The translations under genes and the position numbers were made by a program. The notes below the pieces were generated by a model. It did no database searches. It was not told the DNA's origin and saw only the letters and a list, made by a program, of their open reading frames with translations. 6,236 nucleotides of DNA from contig JBEKNT010000404.1 in assembly GCA_049522565.1 (NCBI GenBank), forward strand, positions 1-6,236, read 5' to 3'. Below are positions 1 to 5,342 of the stretch, one piece after another; within the stretch, counting starts at the first letter, position 1, and each line of letters opens with the position of its first letter. The DNA is from JASHVB01 sp049522565 (GTDB taxonomy: Bacteria > Pseudomonadota > Alphaproteobacteria > Acetobacterales > Acetobacteraceae).

Positions 1-252
1 TCGGCGCACCGCGCGCGACACCGGCTGCGGGTCCTCCATGCAGCCGCCCAGCATCTCCAGCAGCGCCCAAAACCAGCCGACTGCGCTTTTCGGCTTGACC
101 GAAAGGGTGAGAGGTCCATGCAACGTGAGGAACGCCGCAGCCCGATGCAGCGTCGTCCCTTGCGCCAGCCCCTCAGGGTGGACCGCCACGGCCCGCTTCC
201 GGCCCAGGTCCGGTTGCTGCCGAGTCCCGCTGCATGGGACGCATTCTCGCAT
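1..252 (-). CDS. Possible partial hypothetical protein cut by the left window edge
   Basis: I do not recognise this gene, and it may not be real. Read leftward from an ATG at 252-250, the frame is open for 84 codons to the edge. About four fifths of its third positions are G or C, which is coding-like. The first 30 residues are basic, with Cys at 4 and 7. The stretch from 60 to 73 (GWFWALLEMLGGCM) is hydrophobic, and the visible part ends in SRAVRR. The frame stays open upstream to another ATG at 375-373, but the extra 41 codons have weaker third-position bias and are rich in Arg and Gly, so I chose the shorter start. Neither start has a clear ribosome site. The opposite strand is also open here, but its Arg/Gln/His-rich product looks like an antisense shadow. 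It lies on the same strand as the operon ending at 502 and could be a separate downstream gene or a remnant. Confidence 0.3.
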   Translation of the reverse strand, partial: MRECVPCSGTRQQPDLGRKRAVAVHPEGLAQGTTLHRAAAFLTLHGPLTLSVKPKSAVGWFWALLEMLGGCMEDPQPVSRAVRR

Positions 253-423
253 ACAACGAAACGAGACGACCGCGAGACGCCCCCGGGTGATCCCCGCGCC
301 AAGAACCCCGAGGTCACCCGGCCGGCCCCGCCAAAACCGGTGTCGCCGCCAGGCATCGCGAACCCCAACGCCCATGCCGGCGATGGCGTCACCCGTCCCA
401 TCTCATGCGTCATCCTCCGCCCT

Positions 424-461
424 GCGGGACTGCGAGACGAACGCGGGACCGCGAGACGCCG
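424..461. repeat. Two-unit 19-bp tandem repeat
   Basis: Two adjacent 19-bp units, 424-442 and 443-461, share GCGGGACNGCGAGACG and differ at one base within that core and in the last three bases. The GACCGCGAGACGCC part recurs at 268-281. Two units are too few for a CRISPR array. Paired binding sites for a regulator, or a decayed tandem repeat, are both possible. Confidence 0.5.
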
Positions 462-462
462 A

Positions 463-493
463 TGCGACGCTACCGGTGGTCAACTACGTCGCA
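463..493 (-). terminator. Hairpin just after the dioxygenase stop codon
   Basis: TGCGACG at 463-469 pairs perfectly with CGTCGCA at 487-493. A small inner ACC/GGT pairing is possible at 472-474 and 478-480. The hairpin begins 8 bases past the stop codon of the leftward dioxygenase gene (502-504), where a transcript end would be expected. There is no T-run after it in the leftward direction, so it may be an mRNA 3'-end stabiliser or a Rho-assisted end rather than a classical intrinsic terminator. Confidence 0.35.
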
Positions 494-501
494 GACCCGG
501 A

Positions 502-1198
<697 letters not shown>

Positions 1199-1224
<26 letters not shown>

Positions 1225-3769
1225 GCGCCTGGTCCTTCTCGGCGGTTCCAGGCGGTGGCCCGGCCCGGGTCTCCCCAGATTGGGGCTGGTGCGGCGGCCC
1301 GGCGGATGGCGCAGCGGCAGGTAGCGTCACGGCGACGCTGCGCATCGGGTTATAGAGCCGGATGCCAAGCTCCTGGAACCGCTGCTTCATGCGTCGATTG
1401 AATTCGCGCTGCACGGACCACCGGCCCGAATCGGTGCAGACCATTTGGCCGACGATCGTCGCCTCCGCACCGTCCACCTTGTCCACGCCCCAAAGCTGCA
1501 AGTCGCTCAGCATCTGGCTGGCGAAGGCGGGTTCGGCGCGCATGCCGGCGACGATCTCGGTCAGCACCGCGGCGACGCGGTCGGTGTCCTCCTGGTAGTC
1601 AACGGTGACGCTGACCGGCGCGTTGCCCAGGCCACGGTTCGCGTTGTTCACCGTGGTCACCGCGCTGAACGGGATGATGTACACCGAGCCGTCGCCGGCG
1701 CGCAGCCGGATGGTGCGCACCGACAGCGCCTCCACGGTGCCGGTCAGGCCGGCCACGGTGACGGTGTCGCCGACCTGCATGGCGTTTTCCAGCAGCAGGA
1801 AGATGCCGGTGATCAGGTCCTGTACCAGCTTCTGCGAGCCGAAGCCGATCGCCACGCCGATGATGCCGGCACCGGCCAGCAGCGGCGCGATGTTCACGCC
1901 GATTTCCGACAGCACCATCATCCCGGCGACCACCAGGATGGTGATCATCAGCGCCGACCGCATCAGCGGCAGCAGCGTGCGCAACCGGGCCGAGCGCGCC
2001 AGTTGCTGGTCTTTGGCGAGTTTCGCCAGATGCCGCTGGATCGCCGCATTGGCCGCTTCCCAGGCGGCGAAGGCCAGCAGCAGCGTGACCAGAAGCGTGC
2101 CGAGGGCGGAGCCGACGCGATGGCCGAGTTCGCTCTCGCCAAACCAGGTGAAGGCGCCGAAGCCGTAGAGTTGCAGCAGCGCCAGAACGCACAGCATGTA
2201 GACCGCGGCACGCAGCAGCGCGCTCAGGGCGGGATGGTACAGCCGCAGCCGCGCCTCCAGGCCGGGATAGCGTTCCGCGGTCGCCGGCGGCACGCTCAGC
2301 GCACGGTCGAGCGAGCCGTCCAGCAGGATCAGCAGCAGCCGCGCGCCGATCAGCAGCAGCGCCGTGACGATGCAGAAATGCAGCAGGCGGGTGAAGCCGT
2401 CGGGAATCTCCACCGCCCAGACCAACCAGATGGCGACGATGAAGAACAAAGCGATCCAGTGCCACACCGAGGCAAGCGCATTGCGCAGCCATGCGGCAGT
2501 GCCGGTCGCGCCGGGCGGCGCGCGCAACCGGCGTCGCACCGCGCGACGATTCTGCAACACGATGATGGCGAGGCAGGCATGCAGCACGAAGCCGGTGGCC
2601 TTCTGCAGCCCCTCATGCGCAACGTCGGACAGGCCCAGCAGCAGCCCGACCTCGCCGATCGCGTAGCCGAACACCGCGATGATGACGAGGCGGCGGGTCC
2701 AGCGCATCAGGTAGGCGGCCAGCGTGTCGGGCAGATGGAACAGCCGCAACCGCGCGGCACTGGGCGAGAGCAACATGCGAACTACGCAGAGCAGAGCGTT
2801 GCAGAGCGCATAAGCGTCCACCACGGCGAGCATGACCAGCCGACTGCTCGGGTTGCCGCCGACGCTACTGCCGGCGACCAGATGCCCGACCACCACGAAG
2901 CCGAGCACCGGAATGAGGTCCAGGACCAGCCGTGCCAACACCAGTGGCACGCGGCGCAGCAGAACCCAGGCCGGGAGCCGGCGACGGCGGCGCAGCGGCG
3001 GCTCGATATCGCCGGCCTCGGCGCGTTCGACCGCGTTGCCGCCGGCTGGCTGCGGTTCCGGCGTGGGTTCGCCGGCTGGGTGTTCAGGTTCCTCGCCGGC
3101 CGCGTCCTCGGGTTCCTCCTCCGGCGTCTCGTTGGCCGGTGTCTCGGGTCCTTGCGGCGTTTCCTCGGCCGCCCCGTCTGGCATGGCGGGTGGCGGAGCG
3201 CCGGCCGGGGCCAGCGCTTCCAAGGCCGCGATGGGACGCCGGATGGCGAAACGCAGCGCGAACTCGACCGCCAGCCCACACAGCAGCGCCACGGCGACCC
3301 GCCAGGCGACGTCCAGCAGGATGTCCCGGGCCCAGGAATTCGTCGCCATGACCACCATCCAACCCCAGAGCAACGGCAGGCTCTGCATGGCATGGGCGGC
3401 GTCGGCCGCCTCGCTGGAGATGTGGTTGAGGAAGTTCTCGGCGCCGACCAGCATCTGGGCGCCAAGGCTGTTGGGGGCGAGCTGCGGCAGGCCCTCGGCC
3501 GGGGTTTTGCTTGCCGGAGGCTTGGCTGCGACGGCGGTCGAACCAGGGGTCGGGGTCGCCGCTGGCTCGGCCGGGGCGGGCTGGGCCTTGGCGATCGCCT
3601 CCAGCGTCGCGGTGACCTCGGCACGCTTCTTCGCGTCGTTCAACACATCGAGCGCCGCCCGTGCCTGCGCTGCCGTCAGCGCGGGGGCGGGGGAAGCAGG
3701 CGGCGGCTGGGCCAGGACGTGGCATGGCACCAGCAGCAGCAGGACCAGGCCGATCAGCAGGGCTCTCAT
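1199..3769 (-). CDS. Large mechanosensitive ion channel of the MscS family
   Basis: An 856-residue inner-membrane protein, much longer than the ~290-residue E. coli MscS and of the multi-helix type (compare YbiO). Members open under membrane tension to release solutes on hypo-osmotic shock. Residues 1-20 look like a signal peptide (hydrophobic core, then VLAQ), followed by an Ala/Pro-rich, probably periplasmic segment to about 130. Hydrophobic segments lie near 131-143, 150-175, 268-300, 311-334, 360-380, 392-406, 433-452, 463-484, 518-537, 554-573 and 604-622. The pore helix and MscS core follow: NIAPLLAGAGIIGVAIGFGS at 626-645, then KLVQDLITGIFLLLEN, the beta domain (VGDTVTVAGLTGTVE, IPFSAVTTVNN near 699-709) and the C-terminal alpha/beta part to about 816, with a Pro-rich tail. 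The loop 185-258 is strikingly Pro/Glu-rich and is followed by five arginines (260-264). The ATG has a GGAG at 3777-3780 (minus strand) with 7-base spacing. It is the first gene of a leftward operon with the dioxygenase. Confidence 0.9.
1233..1240 (-). promoter_or_regulatory. Ribosome binding site of the dioxygenase, inside the channel gene
   Basis: On the minus strand this reads GAGAAGGA, ending 8 bases before the ATG at 1224-1222. It lies within the last codons of the MscS gene. It fixes the dioxygenase start and means ribosomes finishing the channel terminate 26 bases past the new start, an arrangement typical of coupled translation. Confidence 0.75.
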
Positions 3770-3888
3770 CCGGGCGCTCCGACCACAAACGGTGGCGCAG
3801 GGTCAACCCGAACGACGGCAGGACTGTGGTGCACCGCGATCGTGGCGCGGGGGGTGCGCCGGCGCTGCGGGTCGCCTATTCTGGGGGG
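3770..3888. promoter_or_regulatory. Divergent promoter spacer between the channel gene and the HIG1-like gene
   Basis: This 119-bp gap must hold the promoters of two divergent transcription units. I see the channel gene's GGAG (3777-3780, minus strand), an imperfect palindrome GGGTCAACCC at 3800-3809, and TATTCT at 3877-3882, a possible -10 element only 6 bases before the rightward ATG. No convincing -35 partner is visible for either direction. Much of the spacer (3796-3879) has a degenerate copy at 4122-4204. Confidence 0.5.
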
Positions 3889-4083
3889 ATGAAGAGCTTC
3901 CTGACCGTGCTGATCGCGCTGCTGATGTTCGCTACGCTGGGTGTGCTGGTCGCCGGCATGGTCGGGCTGGTGCGGGGCGGCGGCGACCCACGACGGTCCA
4001 ACAAGCTGATGCAGTGGCGGGTGATCCTGCAAGGCGCCGCGCTGCTGCTGTTCGCGCTGCTGATGACCCTGCTGCGGTCGTAG
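3889..4083 (+). CDS. Twin transmembrane mini-protein of the HIG1 (hypoxia-induced) type
   Basis: A 64-residue integral membrane protein with two hydrophobic helices, about 4-27 and 47-62. They are joined by a basic loop containing GGGDPRRSNKLMQWRVILQG (29-48). The loop, Gly/Arg-rich then N-x-L-M-x-x-R-V-x-x-Q-G-x-A, is the hallmark of small alphaproteobacterial proteins related to the HIG1 domain. Mitochondrial HIG1 proteins act as respiratory supercomplex and cytochrome oxidase factors; a role near the respiratory chain is inferred by analogy and not shown here. The positive loop implies that both termini face the periplasm. Just before the ATG is a run of six G with no spacing, a poor ribosome site; with TATTCT at 3877-3882 a leaderless or near-leaderless mRNA is possible. 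A strong hairpin follows the stop codon, so it is probably monocistronic. Confidence 0.85.
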   Translation: MKSFLTVLIALLMFATLGVLVAGMVGLVRGGGDPRRSNKLMQWRVILQGAALLLFALLMTLLRS

Positions 4084-4092
4084 CGACCGCAT

Positions 4093-4123
4093 CGTCGTCT
4101 CCCCGTGCGGGAATTAGACGACG
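4093..4123 (+). terminator. Strong hairpin after the HIG1-like gene
   Basis: CGTCGTCT at 4093-4100 pairs perfectly with AGACGACG at 4116-4123, and CCC 4102-4104 can pair with GGG 4109-4111 inside. It starts 9 bases after the stop codon at 4081-4083. No T-run follows, so termination may not be purely intrinsic. Confidence 0.5.
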
Positions 4124-4223
4124 CAACGTCAACCCGACACTCTTCCGAATTGATCGGCAACGCGGCGTGTTATCGTGTCGTGCTCCTGCATCGGGGTCGC
4201 CTATCGGACGCTGCGGCGATGTT

Positions 4224-4237
4224 TTGATCCACATCAA
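4224..4237. promoter_or_regulatory. FNR/FixK/Anr-type binding site, exact TTGAT-N4-ATCAA
   Basis: The bases TTGATCCACATCAA match the full consensus of the FNR-FixK-Dnr branch of the CRP family, which controls genes in response to low oxygen, redox state or NO. Ten fixed bases, eight of them A or T, are unlikely by chance in so GC-rich a region. Its centre is about 275 bases upstream of the next rightward ATG (4506). For class-II activation at -41.5 the start of transcription would be near 4272, leaving a long leader that contains the palindromic element. I see only weak -10 candidates there (CATGCT at 4255-4260). It could instead act as a repressor site on a promoter just upstream. Confidence 0.65.
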
Positions 4238-4312
4238 TGCCGCACGCGGTTTCGCATGCTCGTGTTGCGATCCTGACGTTTCGATCCCTGGGGACTGGCC
4301 ACGAGCGCCGCA

Positions 4313-4411
4313 GCCCGTCATGCCGACCACCGGGTCAAGCGCCCGGCGGCAGGCTCCGGTCGGCATCCACGACTTGCCCCGCCGCGGGCGGCAAAATCGT
4401 GCATGACGGGC
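4313..4411. repeat. 99-nt Y-shaped palindromic intergenic element
   Basis: An 11-bp perfect outer stem (GCCCGTCATGC 4313-4323 with GCATGACGGGC 4401-4411) encloses two further hairpins. Arm one pairs CGACC 4324-4328 with GGTCG 4358-4362, with CCGGG 4330-4334 and CCCGG 4342-4346 inside. Arm two pairs CACGA 4368-4372 with TCGTG 4397-4401 and TTGCC 4374-4378 with GGCAA 4390-4394. The last base of arm two competes with the outer stem. The CGTCATG...CATGACG ends and CATCCACGACTTGCC-like middle resemble dispersed palindromic repeats I associate with alphaproteobacterial genomes. A small hairpin (CGGGC 4407-4411, GCCCG 4416-4420) and a second CATGACG at 4422-4428 abut it. Confidence 0.7.
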
Positions 4412-4493
4412 CTTTGCCCGCCATGACGATCGTGGCGATCGGTGGGATCGATCCGTCAGAGTCGGAACACTCGGCTCCCCCGATGTCCGAACC

Positions 4494-4497
4494 GGAG
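4494..4497 (+). promoter_or_regulatory. Ribosome binding site that selects the ATG at 4506
   Basis: GGAG lies 8 bases before the ATG at 4506-4508. Another ATG at 4501-4503, in a different frame, is only 3 bases from it, too close for normal initiation. This supports the start used for the carboxymuconolactone-decarboxylase-like protein. Confidence 0.65.
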
Positions 4498-4505
4498 CAC
4501 ATGCA

Positions 4506-5054
4506 ATGGCCCGCGTTCCCTATCTCGAAAAATCCGACCTTCCCGAGTCCGAGCGGGACGTGATTCCGTTCCCGCTGTCGATTTTCAAGGCGATCGCGAA
4601 CTCGCCCAAAGGTGCGCGGGCGTTCAACGTGCTTGGCGGCTACATCCTGTCAGGCAGCAAGCTCAATGCCCGCCTGCGAGAGCTGGCCATCCTGCAGGTC
4701 GGTTGGCTTGCGCGCGCGCCCTATGAGTGGGTACACCACGTCGCGTTGGGTCCCCGGTTTGGCGTCAGTGACGCCGACATCCAGGCGTTGATCGACGACA
4801 CCGCAGGCAAGCCGACCTCGCTCGACTCGCTGACCCGGATGGTGTTGCAAGCCGCACGCGAGATTACCAATGATGGCGCCGTGTCCGAGGCCATCTTCAA
4901 ATCCCTCCAGTCTGAGCTGGGCAATGAGCAGTTGGTCGATCTGATCATCGCGGTGGCGTTTTATTGCGGCGTCGTCCGGATCCTGGCAACGCTGCACATC
5001 GACGTCGAGCCGGATTACCTGTCGTATCTCGAGCGCTGGCCGATACCGGCCTAG
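4506..5054 (+). CDS. Carboxymuconolactone decarboxylase (CMD/AhpD-fold) family protein
   Basis: A 182-residue, probably cytoplasmic, all-helical protein of the PF02627 superfamily. The core is LRELAILQVGWLARAPYEWV at 58-77, then HHVALGPRFGVSDADIQAL (77-95), matching the family pattern REL-x-IL...YEW-x-H...G-x-x-x-x-I; a second half with LDSLTRMVLQAAREI (106-120) and LGNEQLVDLIIAVAFYCGVV follows. The family contains 4-carboxymuconolactone decarboxylase of the protocatechuate pathway and the peroxidase partner AhpD. The CxxC of AhpD is absent; the only cysteine is Cys154. So a thiol peroxidase role is unlikely, and a lactone decarboxylase-like or unknown role is left open. No protocatechuate or peroxiredoxin genes lie nearby. 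An FNR-type box and a palindromic element sit in the upstream region, and a 7-bp hairpin follows the stop codon. Confidence 0.8.
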   Translation: MARVPYLEKSDLPESERDVIPFPLSIFKAIANSPKGARAFNVLGGYILSGSKLNARLRELAILQVGWLARAPYEWVHHVALGPRFGVSDADIQALIDDTAGKPTSLDSLTRMVLQAAREITNDGAVSEAIFKSLQSELGNEQLVDLIIAVAFYCGVVRILATLHIDVEPDYLSYLERWPIPA

Positions 5055-5060
5055 CGCACG

Positions 5061-5081
5061 GACGCTGACGCTTCCAGCGTC
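5061..5081 (+). terminator. Hairpin after the decarboxylase-like gene
   Basis: GACGCTG at 5061-5067 pairs perfectly with CAGCGTC at 5075-5081 around a 7-base loop, starting 6 bases after the stop codon. No T-run follows. It is immediately followed by a REP-like repeat, so the two may together form the transcript end. Confidence 0.4.
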
Positions 5082-5082
5082 T

Positions 5083-5111
5083 GGCATTGCGAGCGAAGCG
5101 AAGCAATCTCC
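5083..5111. repeat. REP-like dispersed repeat of the ATTGCGAGCGAAGCGAAGCAAT type
   Basis: The core at 5086-5107 has ATTGC and GCAAT ends around GCGAAGC, itself a very stable mini-hairpin. I recognise it as a dispersed intergenic repeat found in many bacterial genomes. Read on the minus strand in one frame it encodes DCFASLAM, a peptide that turns up in spurious proteins predicted across this repeat. It has no coding role here. Confidence 0.7.
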
Positions 5112-5180
5112 CGCGTGCGTTGGTGCTCTATCTCGGGGTAGATGGTTGGCTTGGCGCGCAATGGCGGCGTTGGCTCGGGG

Positions 5181-5265
5181 CCGAACGGTCAGGATCAGCG
5201 CACTGGCCGGGGCCGTTCGGGTCGCATCCCAGTTGCTGGACCGGCGGATCGATCCCGGGTCCAGC
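5181..5265. repeat. Two inverted repeats in the spacer before the dehydrogenase
   Basis: The first pairs CCGAACGG 5181-5188 with CCGTTCGG 5213-5220 around a 24-base loop. The second pairs GCTGGACC 5235-5242 with GGTCCAGC 5258-5265, and its loop contains the perfect palindrome GGATCGATCC (5246-5255). I do not recognise a named family. They could be part of a structured dispersed repeat or a leader of the downstream gene. Confidence 0.5.
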
Positions 5266-5291
5266 CGTGCGGGTGTTGCGCGCGGCACGCT

Positions 5292-5330
5292 GCACCCTCA
5301 CCCTAGCCTCTCCCGTTGCAGGGGAGTGGG
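5292..5330. repeat. C-rich/G-rich intergenic hairpin repeat next to the dehydrogenase start
   Basis: GCACCCTCACCCTAGCC followed by CTCTCCC, a short loop and GGGGAGTGGG resembles the CCCTCACCC...CTCTCCC...GGGAGAGGG class of intergenic repeats common in high-GC Gram-negative genomes. The stem is 5307-5314 with 5322-5329 (one T-T mismatch) around a 7-base loop. It ends 13 bases before the ATG at 5343, and its GGGGAG would be the nearest purine-rich stretch for ribosome binding. Confidence 0.6.
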
Positions 5331-5342
5331 AAAATCATCGCC

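Larger units (their letters stand above)
253..501. other. Intergenic stretch with short direct and inverted repeats
   Basis: I see no gene supported by codon bias or a ribosome site here, apart from the optional upstream extension of the left-edge frame to 375. The stretch holds four copies of CGAGACG (262-268, 273-279, 433-439, 452-458) and a 14-bp direct repeat, GACCGCGAGACGCC, at 268-281 and 447-460. It also has an 8-bp inverted repeat, CCGGGTGA 283-290 with TCACCCGG 314-321, around a 23-nt loop. A second hairpin at 463-493 is listed separately. The stretch may be the 3' trailer of the leftward operon plus the leader of the left-edge frame. Confidence 0.5.
4084..4505. other. 422-bp intergenic region with regulatory and repeat elements but no convincing gene
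   Basis: From left to right it contains the hairpin at 4093-4123, a degenerate copy (4122-4204) of the spacer upstream of the HIG1-like gene, and an FNR-type half site TTGAT at 4150-4154. These are followed by a full FNR-type box at 4224-4237, a Y-shaped palindromic element at 4313-4411 with an abutting small hairpin at 4407-4420, and the ribosome site of the next gene at 4494-4497. A rightward open frame from 4237 runs into the next gene in another frame, but has no ribosome site and crosses the palindrome. Confidence 0.6.

Noticed and set aside
424..461. CRISPR-like repeats
   Set aside because: Only two adjacent imperfect units with no spacer pattern and no cas genes in view.
1445..3892. 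Very long rightward open frame (815 codons) opposite the MscS gene
   Set aside because: Its product is Gln/Arg/His/Asp-rich low-complexity sequence of the kind produced opposite a Leu/Ala-rich membrane protein in GC-rich DNA. The opposite strand has a signal peptide, helices and the MscS core.
3932..4366. Leftward open frame across the HIG1-like gene and its downstream spacer
   Set aside because: It is Arg/Ala/Pro-rich, passes through two hairpins, and the opposite strand encodes the recognisable twin-helix protein.
4237..4563. Rightward 108-codon open frame starting right after the FNR-type box
   Set aside because: It crosses the palindromic element, lacks a ribosome site, has no recognisable motif and overlaps the well-supported start at 4506 in another frame.
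5235..5266. tRNA-like T-arm (GGATCGATCC before CGGGTCCAGC)
   Set aside because: The loop lacks the TTCRA consensus, and no acceptor, D or anticodon arms can be laid out around it. It is better explained as a simple inverted repeat.
4650..5288. Leftward 212-codon open frame over the CMD-fold gene and the REP-like repeat
   Set aside because: Its N-terminal part reads through repeats, giving the DCFASLAM peptide typical of spurious proteins, and the rest is antisense to a recognised family.
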